This document shows, piece by piece, positions 1-9,019 of a stretch of DNA of 64,000 bases. Under the pieces are notes generated by a model. It was not told the DNA's origin. It searched no databases and was given only the letters and a program-made list of their open reading frames with translations. Position 1 is the stretch's first letter. Each line of letters opens with the position of its first letter. The translations under genes and the position numbers were made by a program. Source of the stretch: Empedobacter brevis NBRC 14943 = ATCC 43319 (lineage in GTDB: Bacteria; Bacteroidota; Bacteroidia; Flavobacteriales; Weeksellaceae); the NCBI RefSeq assembly GCF_000382425.1, contig NZ_KB908295.1:1-64000 (forward strand), written 5' to 3'.

Positions 1-20
1 CAATAACACTCCAAAACGGA

Positions 21-93
21 GACCTGGTAGCTCAGTTGGTAGAGCACAACACTTTTAATGTTGGGGTCCTGGGTTCGAGCCCCAGCCAGGTCA
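21..93 (+). tRNA. tRNA-Lys (anticodon UUU)
   Basis: The 73-nt cloverleaf folds cleanly. The acceptor arms GACCTGG (21-27) and CCAGGTC (86-92) pair, with discriminator A at 93. The anticodon stem is 47-51 with 59-63, and the loop CTTTTAA places TTT at 54-56. The T-arm contains GGTTCGAGCC. CCA is not encoded, as expected in Bacteroidota. A hairpin terminator follows directly. Confidence 0.97.
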
Positions 94-98
94 CAAGA

Positions 99-126
99 AG
101 CCAAACAGTATTGTTTGGCTTTTTTT
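99..126 (+). terminator. Rho-independent terminator of tRNA-Lys
   Basis: AGCCAAACA (99-107) pairs perfectly with TGTTTGGCT (112-120) around the loop GTAT, followed by a T-run. A nearly identical hairpin ends the next gene, at 3339-3366. Confidence 0.88.
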
Positions 127-231
127 ATGCAAAAAATAGAAATAAATAGGACAAATTTTTGGTAAAATAAATGTTGGATTATTTTCTATTAAAACCTATT
201 CTCAGTTACTTTGTTCAACCGATTTTAAATT

Positions 232-3200
232 ATGAAAAAGAAGAAAACGATTCTTTCCAAACTATTGAAAGTTATGAAAATAACCGGAATAACCTTGGGT
301 GGAGTTGCCTTAGCTTTATATGTCTCTCCTTATTTTTTTAAGGAGCAAATTAATGATGGGATAAAAGAAGTCGCGAAAAATTATATCAAAACGGAAGTTG
401 ATTTTAAAGATTTGGACATTTCTTTTTTCAATCACTTTCCTAAATTGACAGTTACTTTAACAGATTCATCAATTAAAGGTTCAGTGCCATATCAAACAGA
501 AAATTTGATTTCGGCAAAAGAAATTGCGCTTGGAGTAGATGTTAAAACATTGTTTAGTGATAAAATTATTTTTAATGAATTATTTATTCAGCACGCGGAC
601 ATCAAGCTGAAAGTAGATAGTTTAGGGAAAACGAATTTTGATATAGTTGTTCCTTCTGATGAGGCAGATCAACAAGAGTCAAATGTAGGGTTGGCATTGA
701 ATAATTTCAAAATATCCGATTCTAATTTCTTGTACGATGATAAATCTTCGACCACGTTTTTAAAGCTTGATGAATTTGATTACGATGGATTGATTGATTA
801 TTCGAATAATCAGTTGACATTGAATGCGAGTACGTCTATCAAAAATGTAAACTTTAGTTTTGATGTGCAAAAATATGTTAAGAATTTGCCATTGAAAGGT
901 AAGATCAATTCAAAAATAGATCTGAAAAATTTATCATTTTATTTTACGGAAAATAACTTGGAATTAGGGCAATTTCCTTTTTCGTTGAGAGGTTCTTTAT
1001 TGATGCCGGACGAAAACAAAGTTTTTGATTTAACGATAGCTTCGGATAAGAATGATTTAAAATATATTCCGGCAATTATTCCGGAAGCTTATCAAGAATG
1101 GGCAAAAGATGTGGAGATGAAAGGTTCGTCGAAAATCCTTTTTACGATGAAAGGCATCATGAATGTGGAGACAAATCAAAATCCGGATATTCATATTGAT
1201 GTAAAGGTTGATGATGGTTGGCTAAATTATAAGAAATCGTCCTCTCCGATAAAAAATATAAATCTTGTTTCTACCATTGACCTACAGGGATTGGATCCTG
1301 AAAAAATGCGCGTAAAGGTCGAAAATCTTGATTTTAAACTTTTGGAGGGAACTACAAAAACAAACTTTACGTATTGGGCAGGGAGAACTCTATTTTCTGA
1401 AGGAGTAATTGAGTCAACAGTTGATTTGGAAGCTTTAAAAAATGCGACAGGTTTTCAAAGGATTGATGCAAAAGGAATTTTGAATCTTGAAGGAAATTGG
1501 AAAGGCTCTATTGTTCAAACGGCTAAAAATCCGATGCAGAAAATTCCGACATTTTACCTAAAAGCAAATTTAGAAAAAGGATATTTCAAGATGCGTGAAA
1601 TGCCGGCAGCATTAGAACATATTAATTTGAATATGACCATGCAAAACAAGGATGGAAATTATAAAAATACGTCTGTTCTAGTTCATCAAATTGATGCAAA
1701 AGCGATGGATAACTTTATGATTGGACGGCTTGAGTTGAAAAACTTAAATAATTTCCCGATTGATGCTGATTTTGGAGCAAAAATTCATCTGGAGGATATT
1801 TACAAAATTTATCCTGTGAAGAATGTTGATATGCGCGGCGATTTGTATGTAAAAATGAAAGCAAACGGAACGTATGAACCAAAACGTAAGAGAGTACCTG
1901 TTTCGAATACAATTGTAAAATTGAAGAATGGTTACCTCAAATTGAAGGAATATCCAAATTTACCTTTAGAGAACATGACGGTTGAAACACATATTAAATC
2001 GGGTAGAGGATCGTTTAATGATTTATCAATAGATGTATTGCCAATATCTTTTACTTTGGCAGGAAAACCATTTAAAGTCAATGCGAATCTTAAAAATCTA
2101 AATAATTTAGATTATCGTGTACATTCGAAAGGAGAATTGAACTTAGCGAATTTGTACAAATTATTTCCGGTTGAAGGATTGGATGTTGCCGGAATTATAG
2201 AAACTAATTTTGGAGTAAAAGGAACCAATGGAGCCCCTTTAGAAAGTTTGGAGAACAAAGGATATGTGAAGATTCAGAACATTAAGATCAATACAAAATT
2301 CTTTCCAAGCAAATTTGTCGTAAAAGAAGGTGACTTTAGATTTGAAGGAAGTCATTTAACTTTCAAAGATGTTAAAGCCCGCTATAAACGAAATGTTTTT
2401 GTGTTTGACGGAAATGTTTCGAATTATATTAACTATGCTTTAAAGGAGAACGAAACTTTAAAAGGGAATATAAATTTTACAACTAATCGTGTCAATATTG
2501 ATGATTTTATGGCATTTAATACAGGAACTACAGCTTCTAATTCTGTTTCTGCGGAAGAAGGTGTTGTGTTGTTGCCGAAAAATGTTGAATTATTGATAAA
2601 AGGACAAGCACATGAAGTTTTATTCAAAGATATTGTACTTCAGAATTTCAATGGAGATTTAGCTTTGAACCAAGGAAATTTGGCACTGCAAAATACGACG
2701 TTTAATTTAATTGGTTCTCAATTTACCATGAATGGAAATTATATTCCGGTAAATGCAAAGAAGGCGAAGTTTAATTTCAATGTCAAAGCTAATAATTTTG
2801 ATATTCAGCGCGCATACCATGAAATTACGCTATTTAGAGAATTGGTAAGTGCTGCGGAAAAAGCACATGGAAAAGTTTCGATGGATTATCATCTACAAGG
2901 TGATTTGGGAGCAGATATGTTTCCGAAGATGAAGACCATAAAAGGAGAAGGTGATTTTACTTTAGAAGAGATTAAGTTTTTAGGTTTTAAGGTTTTTAAT
3001 GCTGTTGCAGAAAAAACGTCAACTGATGCACTGCATGATGCAAATGTGAAGAAAGTGACGATTAAAACAAAGATTGAAAACAATGTGATGACCATTCATC
3101 GGACGAAGTTTAAAATTGCAGGTTTCCGCCCTCGAATAGAGGGACAAGTTACATTGGACGGTTATATGAATCTTGGAATGCGACTTGGTTTACCGCCATT

Positions 3201-3351
3201 CGGAATTATTGGAATTCCAATCAAAATAACCGGTCCGTCTGACACTTTTGAGGTAGAAGTTGGAAAATACCGCAAAGAAGAGTTGGATGAATCGGATGAT
3301 GAATTTGGTGAGTACCAAAAATCGTTAGAAGAGGAGAAAGCCAAGCAGTAA
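232..3351 (+). CDS. AsmA-like envelope protein
   Basis: This 1039-residue protein has a basic N-terminus, one membrane segment at about residues 15-33, and then a very long beta-rich periplasmic region. That is the layout of AsmA/TamB/YhdP-type proteins, which form lipid-conducting bridges or support outer-membrane homeostasis. The C-terminal stretch with LGMRLGLPPFGIIGIP followed by TGPSDTFEV matches the AsmA-like C-terminal region of Bacteroidota homologues. The start is an ATG preceded by stops and a 100-nt leader. The gene stands alone after tRNA-Lys. Its stop codon lies in the loop of its own terminator hairpin. Lipid transport is family knowledge and not visible in the sequence. Confidence 0.82.
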   Translation: MKKKKTILSKLLKVMKITGITLGGVALALYVSPYFFKEQINDGIKEVAKNYIKTEVDFKDLDISFFNHFPKLTVTLTDSSIKGSVPYQTENLISAKEIALGVDVKTLFSDKIIFNELFIQHADIKLKVDSLGKTNFDIVVPSDEADQQESNVGLALNNFKISDSNFLYDDKSSTTFLKLDEFDYDGLIDYSNNQLTLNASTSIKNVNFSFDVQKYVKNLPLKGKINSKIDLKNLSFYFTENNLELGQFPFSLRGSLLMPDENKVFDLTIASDKNDLKYIPAIIPEAYQEWAKDVEMKGSSKILFTMKGIMNVETNQNPDIHIDVKVDDGWLNYKKSSSPIKNINLVSTIDLQGLDPEKMRVKVENLDFKLLEGTTKTNFTYWAGRTLFSEGVIESTVDLEALKNATGFQRIDAKGILNLEGNWKGSIVQTAKNPMQKIPTFYLKANLEKGYFKMREMPAALEHINLNMTMQNKDGNYKNTSVLVHQIDAKAMDNFMIGRLELKNLNNFPIDADFGAKIHLEDIYKIYPVKNVDMRGDLYVKMKANGTYEPKRKRVPVSNTIVKLKNGYLKLKEYPNLPLENMTVETHIKSGRGSFNDLSIDVLPISFTLAGKPFKVNANLKNLNNLDYRVHSKGELNLANLYKLFPVEGLDVAGIIETNFGVKGTNGAPLESLENKGYVKIQNIKINTKFFPSKFVVKEGDFRFEGSHLTFKDVKARYKRNVFVFDGNVSNYINYALKENETLKGNINFTTNRVNIDDFMAFNTGTTASNSVSAEEGVVLLPKNVELLIKGQAHEVLFKDIVLQNFNGDLALNQGNLALQNTTFNLIGSQFTMNGNYIPVNAKKAKFNFNVKANNFDIQRAYHEITLFRELVSAAEKAHGKVSMDYHLQGDLGADMFPKMKTIKGEGDFTLEEIKFLGFKVFNAVAEKTSTDALHDANVKKVTIKTKIENNVMTIHRTKFKIAGFRPRIEGQVTLDGYMNLGMRLGLPPFGIIGIPIKITGPSDTFEVEVGKYRKEELDESDDEFGEYQKSLEEEKAKQ

Positions 3352-3366
3352 TGTTTGGCTTTTTTA
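3339..3366 (+). terminator. Terminator overlapping the AsmA-like stop codon
   Basis: AGCCAAGCA (3339-3347) pairs with TGTTTGGCT (3352-3360), with one G-T wobble, and is followed by six T. The loop GTAA contains the TAA stop (3349-3351). The sequence is almost the same as the tRNA-Lys terminator at 99-126. Confidence 0.8.
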
Positions 3367-3383
3367 TGATAGAATAGAATTAA

Positions 3384-4907
3384 TTATTTCTTTCTTATTT
3401 CATTTTCAAGTTGGTCTAAAACGTTCTTGAAATCTAAATTTTTGATGCTATAATAGTTAATATAATTAGAGATTATAGAGTTAACAATAAATTCCTTATT
3501 TATAGTTCCATATTCTAATCCTTCTTTTGTAGACTTAGATAATTTGAAGTTTCCTTCATTTGAGTTAAAATCATATAAATAGTAAATTTCCATATCGTTT
3601 GGTTTTTCATTATAAAAACTAGAATTTGAAGTTTCATTCTTGAAGTAAATGTAAAATTTGAATGGATTAATATTTTTATTACAAAACATAGTGGACTTAT
3701 CTTCTGCTGAGTATCTACAGTTGTTGTCTTTTATAAAATCATCATTATTTATCCCAGAGTATTCAGAGATAGGGACGTATCTTGCAGTTGCAAATCGAGC
3801 AGGATATATGTAATCATATTGAATTAATTTTTCGATAATAGTTTGCGTATTCTTAGTAGGATTATTTATATTATATCTTTCTCTAAGATTAGATTCTTTA
3901 TAAAATGGTATAACTTCTCTGATATAGGTTGTTGTGTCAGTTATTAAGTCACTATTTTTTATTGTTTCAATTATTTTATTACCATCATTATCATATATAA
4001 TCCAATCGCCAAATGGCTGATCATTTTTATAAAATGCTTTAGCAAGAGTTTTATTATTTATTATAAAATTCCAGTTTTCAATATCATTAACTAATTGAAT
4101 ATTTATTTTAAAATCAAGATATACCTCTGAAATAATTCCACTTTTTAGAATGTCATTATCAAAATTGAAGTCAATTATTAAATCATTATTGTTGTTATAT
4201 TGCTTATAATTACCATGATAAATACCATCAATTTTATTATAATCTTTTTTTAGATTATCAGTTTTATTTAATAATTTATTACTTTCATTAAAATATTCAA
4301 AGCAATTTCCGTTTTGGAAACCATTTCTTGCAACACCTTTGTATATGGGATTTCCATAATAATTGTTGAAAAGATAACTACCATTGATAATTCCGTTAGA
4401 ATATTGGTTTTGTAATTCAATCAAATTTTTTGCATAGTACGAAACAGCATCTCCTTCAAATTTATCGTTTAAAAATGTAGCAGATTGAGAAATTTCATTA
4501 TTAGGAAAATAAGCTCTATAATCTCCGTTTTTCAAATTATTTTTATAATTAGCTTTATATTTAATATTTCCATTAGAATAATATTCAATATAATTACCTT
4601 CTATTAAATTGTTTTTGAAATTAATCTCTTGTATTAATCTCCCATTTGAGCTATACCAAATAGATTTTCCTTCATATTCAAAGGGTTCTATATTTGTTTT
4701 TGAATATCCTATGAATTGTAATTGGTCGTTTTCTATATAATAATCTTTTATTTCATAAAGATTATTTTTTGTTTCTGTTATTGTTCGGTAATAACTTGCA
4801 TGTTTTTTTTGAGTTTTATTCCATTCAAAATCAAAGTATTGTTTTTTTTGAGAAAATGAAAATGATGAAAAAATAAGAAAAAGTAAAAAAGGTAAAGAAT
4901 GTTTCAT
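3384..4907 (-). CDS. Secreted MORN/YwqK-type repeat protein
   Basis: This 507-residue protein begins with a clear signal peptide (MKHSLPFLLFLIFSSFSFSQ). It contains many copies of a roughly 22-residue motif of the form YYxNGxIKxxxxYKNxxxxG at about residues 85-320. This is the MORN-like repeat found in proteins often labelled YwqK family antitoxin. The C-terminal third is Asn-rich and has no recognisable domain. It is probably periplasmic or surface exposed. No partner toxin is adjacent, so the antitoxin label should not be taken literally. It converges on the AsmA-like gene, 32 bases away. Confidence 0.7.
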   Translation of the reverse strand: MKHSLPFLLFLIFSSFSFSQKKQYFDFEWNKTQKKHASYYRTITETKNNLYEIKDYYIENDQLQFIGYSKTNIEPFEYEGKSIWYSSNGRLIQEINFKNNLIEGNYIEYYSNGNIKYKANYKNNLKNGDYRAYFPNNEISQSATFLNDKFEGDAVSYYAKNLIELQNQYSNGIINGSYLFNNYYGNPIYKGVARNGFQNGNCFEYFNESNKLLNKTDNLKKDYNKIDGIYHGNYKQYNNNNDLIIDFNFDNDILKSGIISEVYLDFKINIQLVNDIENWNFIINNKTLAKAFYKNDQPFGDWIIYDNDGNKIIETIKNSDLITDTTTYIREVIPFYKESNLRERYNINNPTKNTQTIIEKLIQYDYIYPARFATARYVPISEYSGINNDDFIKDNNCRYSAEDKSTMFCNKNINPFKFYIYFKNETSNSSFYNEKPNDMEIYYLYDFNSNEGNFKLSKSTKEGLEYGTINKEFIVNSIISNYINYYSIKNLDFKNVLDQLENEIRKK

Positions 4908-5008
4908 TTTTTATAAATTTGAAACCAAAATACAATTTTTTTATAATAAATAGTGATTGCGAATCATCAATAAAAAGTGTTATTTTTAAGTTCTAAAACG
5001 AAAATATT

Positions 5009-5662
5009 CTGAAACTTACACGTTCTATAAAAGATATTTCTTGGTGGAAAATTTGTTTATTTTTCATTTGGCTTTATTTATTCGGATTAATGCTTCAAAT
5101 TACGTTGCGTTATATTCCGATATCGTCAGAGGTTTCGTTTTTAGCCATCAAACAAGATGAGGTTACAACCATTCCGAGTTATTTAACCATATTTTATATT
5201 CATGTTTATTCGGCGATATTTACGCTACTTTTTGGTGTCGTGCAATTCGTGAAAATAACCAATCAAAAAATCCGAAAACTACATAGATTATTTGGTCAAT
5301 TTTATTTTTATATCACAGTATTTCTAGCAGCTCCGAGTGGAATTTACATTGGATTTTATGCGAATGGAGAAGTTATTGCGAAAACTGCTTTTGTAATTTT
5401 AGGAATTCTTTGGTGGTTTTTTACGGTAATAGCAGTAGTCAAAATCAAACAAAAAGATATTCGATCGCATCGAAATTTTATGCTTCGTAGCTATGCCTTA
5501 GCAATTTCGGCCCTTACGTTAAGAGCATGGAAAGTGATTTTGGTTTATTTATTTCATCCTGCACCAATGGATGTTTACCAAATTATTGCTTGGTTAGGGT
5601 TTGTTCCGAATTTAATCCTGATAGAATATTATATTTATCATACAAAACACATAAAACTATGA
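5009..5662 (+). CDS. DUF2306 membrane protein with a non-ATG start
   Basis: This is a small polytopic protein of the DUF2306 family, with HxxxG/HR-rich loops such as RKLHRLFGQFYFY and RSHRNFMLRSYALA and about five or six helices. The first in-frame ATG is at 5090, but the frame is open back to the stop at 4994-4996. The upstream codons give KLTRSIKDISWWKICLFFIW, which completes the first transmembrane helix that the ATG would cut in half. Translation therefore probably begins at CTG 5009 or ATT 5006, giving about 217 residues. The stop overlaps the next gene's ATG as ATGA, so the two are translationally coupled. Function is unknown. Confidence 0.7.
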   Translation: MKLTRSIKDISWWKICLFFIWLYLFGLMLQITLRYIPISSEVSFLAIKQDEVTTIPSYLTIFYIHVYSAIFTLLFGVVQFVKITNQKIRKLHRLFGQFYFYITVFLAAPSGIYIGFYANGEVIAKTAFVILGILWWFFTVIAVVKIKQKDIRSHRNFMLRSYALAISALTLRAWKVILVYLFHPAPMDVYQIIAWLGFVPNLILIEYYIYHTKHIKL

Positions 5663-6588
5663 AAAAATTAACCCTAATTATTTGCACACTTTTTAGTATT
5701 GTAAGTTGTAAAGATGATAAAAAAGAGACGGTTAAAAATGATCATGTTAATGATACGATTTCGACTTTTCATATCGAACCAACACAAGAAGATGTTGGGC
5801 TTTGGTCAGGTCTATTTGAAGCGGATTCTGTTGATTATGAAAAAGGGGATAATTGGTCTTTGCGAAATAGAATAACTGTGGTGATTCAGAAAATAAATGA
5901 TGATAATACCCTGGAAGGTTATAGTGTTTCGGCTGGGAATATCAGGCCTTTTAAAGGAGATTTAGTGAAAGAAGGAGCTTCACGTTATGTGATGGCAAAC
6001 GAACCCGGTGATCATAAATACGACGGAACGTTTAAATTTAATATCTCCGAAAATGATGATTCTATTTATGGAACATGGGTTTCGAAACGCAAAGATTTAC
6101 CTGTGCTTTCCCGAAAGTTTAGTTTAAAGAAAACAACGTTTAAGTACGATCCTAAAAATAAATTGGTTCAACCAAAATATGGTGAAAACGGAGAATATAC
6201 AGATGAATATGATAATGTAGATTGGGTAAACTCTAAAAAGGAAAAGTATGAAGAAGAAATGGATGGCGAAGAGTACTTTATTTATGTCAATCGTGCTGCA
6301 TCGAATGAAATCTATCAATTAAATGGTTCGGCGCAACAATTAACCGAAAAACAACTGAAGAATTTACATAAATTAGATTTGGAGATTATTCGCAACACAA
6401 TTTATGCGCGTCATGGTTATACATTTGCGAATAGAGGGGCACGTCAGTTTTTTGATTATGTAGATTGGTATGTACCGTTATATACAAATGTTGAGAAAGA
6501 ATTGTCTCCAATAGAAAAACAAAATATTGCTTTGTTAAAGCGTTTCGAAAAATATGCGACGGATAATTATGACCAATATGGACGCTAA
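5659..6588 (+). CDS. YARHG-domain lipoprotein
   Basis: The ATG at 5659 overlaps the DUF2306 stop. It opens a lipoprotein signal, MKKLTLIICTLFSIVSC, with the lipobox cysteine at residue 17. The frame extends upstream to 5527, but those codons are out-of-frame DUF2306 sequence. Of the 309 residues, the last 70 carry the YARHG domain: LEIIRNTIYARHGYTF, then DWYVPLY and a long terminal helix. This domain occurs in many bacterial lipoproteins and extracellular proteins of unknown function. The middle part resembles small beta-rich lipoprotein domains with LWSGLFEAD and YGTWVSK. Attachment to an envelope membrane is inferred from the lipobox. Confidence 0.8.
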   Translation: MKKLTLIICTLFSIVSCKDDKKETVKNDHVNDTISTFHIEPTQEDVGLWSGLFEADSVDYEKGDNWSLRNRITVVIQKINDDNTLEGYSVSAGNIRPFKGDLVKEGASRYVMANEPGDHKYDGTFKFNISENDDSIYGTWVSKRKDLPVLSRKFSLKKTTFKYDPKNKLVQPKYGENGEYTDEYDNVDWVNSKKEKYEEEMDGEEYFIYVNRAASNEIYQLNGSAQQLTEKQLKNLHKLDLEIIRNTIYARHGYTFANRGARQFFDYVDWYVPLYTNVEKELSPIEKQNIALLKRFEKYATDNYDQYGR

Positions 6589-6623
6589 TGTTAGCGTTTA
6601 AGAGTTTATCTTAATTGACATAT

Positions 6624-6662
6624 AACCTCAGATCAAAGCCGATTTTGATCTGAGGTTTTTTA
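6624..6662 (+). terminator. Terminator after the YARHG lipoprotein
   Basis: A 14-bp perfect stem (6624-6637 with 6644-6657) around the six-base loop GCCGAT is followed by a T-run. It separates this operon from the acyltransferase. Confidence 0.88.
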
Positions 6663-6799
6663 AGTACAATTTTATTTACTGTTTTATTTCTTAGTCTGGT
6701 AAACATAAAACTTTCTAGCTATTTCTATCATAGCTTAGTGATTATTCGTGTGTGATAAAAGTCACTGTAAAAAGGTGTCTGTTATATTAACATAATTTT

Positions 6800-6807
6800 T
6801 AGATTTG
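6800..6807 (+). promoter_or_regulatory. Bacteroidota -7 element TAGATTTG
   Basis: An exact match to TAnnTTTG lies 13 bases before the ATG of the acyltransferase. No clear -33 TTG is seen at the usual distance. Confidence 0.55.
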
Positions 6808-6820
6808 TGCAAGACTAATC

Positions 6821-7864
6821 ATGAAAACATTACCAAACTTAACACAACTACGATTCTTTTTAGCCTCGTTGGTTATACTGTTTCATATAGCAGAATTTTG
6901 TAAAAACAGAGGTTTTCCTTATTATAATGATTTAGCGGTTTTTTTTAAAGGAACAGAAGCTGTATATGTATTTTTTACTTTAAGTGGTTTTCTTATTATT
7001 AGAAATCTGATTCAAGAAAAAACAAGTACTGATACAATCGATCTAAAAAGATTTTATAAAAAACGAATTCTAAGGATATTTCCTCTATATTATTTGATTC
7101 TTATTTTTGGTTTTATCTACTATAACTATGTTATTGAATTATTTGGTTATTCAAATGATAATAATTATAATCTTATCCAAGGTTTATCCCTTGGTCTTAC
7201 TTTTTTTGCAAACATTTTGGCAACATACAAACCTGGTGGAATTTTAGAAATTCTATGGTCTATTGCTATAGAAGAGCAATTTTACTTGCTGATAGCTCCT
7301 ATATTTCTCATTATCAATAAAAAGAATATATTAAAATTTCTATTCATTTTTACTGTTGTTTATTTTATCATTTATCATATTCCGTTTTTAGATATACTTA
7401 GAAAATACAAAATGTTATTTTTTTATTTTTCTGCAGGGGGATTTTTTTCGTACATCTCTTTATATAAAGCATATAAATTAAATGCCGTCTTAAAGAGTAT
7501 TATTTTGGTTCTATTTATTACTTCATTAACAACAAATATTTTTATAAATAACTTAAATGATTTATTGTATCATAGTGTTTGTACAATTATTTTTTCAAGT
7601 TCTATTTATGTATTATCATTACAACCGTATAAAATTTTAAATAATGATTGGTTAAAATATCTAGGTAAAATATCCTATGGTATTTATATGTATCATGCAA
7701 TAGTGTTTCAAATTGTAGGATTTTTATTTTTGCGTTTGACTTATTTAGATCCAGTTCTATTTATTCTTCTTTTTTACTTTTCAGTTTTTACTATAACTAT
7801 TTTAATTTCAGCAATATCATATAAGTATTTTGAAACAACTTTTCTTAAATTAAAAAACAAATAA
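6821..7864 (+). CDS. Acyltransferase 3 (OafA/YrhL-like) membrane protein
   Basis: This 347-residue polytopic protein of the acyltransferase-3 family transfers acyl groups to cell-surface sugars. The diagnostic pair is visible in the first helix: Arg11 and His22 in LRFFLASLVILFH. Next come FYKKRILRIFPLYYL and WSIAIEEQFYLL, both conserved in this family, and about ten hydrophobic helices. The probable substrate is LPS, capsule or another surface glycan, but none is indicated by the neighbours. It ends three bases before the ATG of the tail-fibre-like gene, so it may be co-transcribed with the Rhs module. Confidence 0.87.
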   Translation: MKTLPNLTQLRFFLASLVILFHIAEFCKNRGFPYYNDLAVFFKGTEAVYVFFTLSGFLIIRNLIQEKTSTDTIDLKRFYKKRILRIFPLYYLILIFGFIYYNYVIELFGYSNDNNYNLIQGLSLGLTFFANILATYKPGGILEILWSIAIEEQFYLLIAPIFLIINKKNILKFLFIFTVVYFIIYHIPFLDILRKYKMLFFYFSAGGFFSYISLYKAYKLNAVLKSIILVLFITSLTTNIFINNLNDLLYHSVCTIIFSSSIYVLSLQPYKILNNDWLKYLGKISYGIYMYHAIVFQIVGFLFLRLTYLDPVLFILLFYFSVFTITILISAISYKYFETTFLKLKNK

Positions 7865-7867
7865 ATT

Positions 7868-8682
7868 ATGGAAAAATTTACTTTACACTTCTTACTTTAT
7901 TGAGTATTACTTGTTATTCTCAATATATTAATACTAGAGCAAACTCTACAAATTATAATACAACATTGAAACATTATGGTCAAGTTTCTTTAGGAGATAG
8001 AAATTTTGATAATACATGGTCTCAAGCAGCTTTACAAATTGGATATACAACTAATAAGCATGTTTTATTTGAAATGAGAAATTCTTTAGGTTTTTTGCAA
8101 CTTGCTATTGCAGAAGGTGATCAGTGGTTTTCAACTAAAGCAAAAGGTGGTGATGCGATTATGAGAGTTTTGAATGGAAAGAATTTTATTTTTAATTATG
8201 GATCTAACGTATCAAATAATTCTATGCCCGGAACGGATGGTGTTCAACGCTATTTATTTAATGCAGATAATAACTCTGATATAATGAGCGTATACAATAC
8301 AGGAAAAATAACTATGGGTACAGATATGTACGACCTTTCAGGATATAGATTATTTGTAAAAGATGGAATAAAAACAGAACGTCTAAAAGTAGAAGTTGCT
8401 TCTGCGAACCAATGGGCTGATCATGTTTTTAATAATGATTACAATTTAATGCCTTTAAATGAAGTTAAAACTTTTATCACAACCAATAAACATTTACCAA
8501 ATATTCCTTCTGCAAAACAAATTGTTGAGGATGGAGGTATAGAACAAGGAGAATTAAACGCTAAACTTCTTGAGAAAATAGAAGAGCTAACTCTTCATTT
8601 AATTGAGCAAAATGAAAAAATGATTCAGCAGAATAAGAAGATTGAGGGATTAGAAAAACAAGTTCAAGCTTTAACGAAATAA
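7868..8682 (+). pseudogene. Tail-fibre-like secreted protein, frameshifted in its signal peptide
   Basis: From ATG 7868 the frame reads MEKFTLHFLLY and stops. The +2 frame carries the remaining 260 residues from about 7900. Adding one A to the A5 run at 7872-7876 restores MEKIYFTLLTLLSITCYSQY, a proper signal peptide. The mature part resembles Bacteroidota tail-fibre-like or S74-type proteins. It is a beta-rich body, then NDYNLMPLNEVKTFI, KHLPNIPSAKQI, GELNAKLLEKIEELTLHLIE, and a terminal coiled coil. Such genes commonly precede Rhs genes in Flavobacteriia, as here with a 5-base gap. A TTG at 7900 could start an unexported version. It is either a true frameshift or a sequencing deletion. Confidence 0.72.
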
Positions 8683-8687
8683 ATCAT

Positions 8688-8984
8688 ATGAGATTTTTCT
8701 CCTTTCTTTTTATGGGAATTTGTTCAATTACATTTGCCCAAAAGACAATTAATACCAATCAAGATGCAAATCAGGTTATTTATGATGATTTATCGATTAG
8801 TTTTGAGCCCGGATTTCAGGTTATTGCAACAAATCAATCAAAGTTTCATGCGTATATTGATAAAGTATATTCGAATGATCCATTAAATTTTGACTATGAT
8901 TTATCCGGTAATCAAATTAAGAGGTATGTAAATATTACGGTCTCATCTTTTAAATCAAAGTCTCCGGAAAAGATGATTTTCTAA
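8688..8984 (+). CDS. Rhs fragment 1: signal peptide and N-terminal domain
   Basis: The 98-residue reading begins with signal peptide MRFFSFLFMGICSITFAQ. The mature sequence includes SISFEPGFQVIATNQSKFHAYI, a phrase typical of the N-terminal domain of Bacteroidota Rhs/DUF6443-type proteins. It ends in an out-of-frame KMIF after the A4 run at 8968-8971. The following frame continues the same domain without a gap, so this is not an independent gene. Confidence 0.6.
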   Translation: MRFFSFLFMGICSITFAQKTINTNQDANQVIYDDLSISFEPGFQVIATNQSKFHAYIDKVYSNDPLNFDYDLSGNQIKRYVNITVSSFKSKSPEKMIF

Positions 8985-9019
8985 ATTTTGTTCATAACGG
9001 AGGAGAATCTTCTGGAAGT

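Noticed and set aside
3384-4907. Toxin-antitoxin system suggested by YwqK-like repeats
   Set aside because: The protein is secreted and no toxin gene is adjacent. The repeats are generic MORN-like units.
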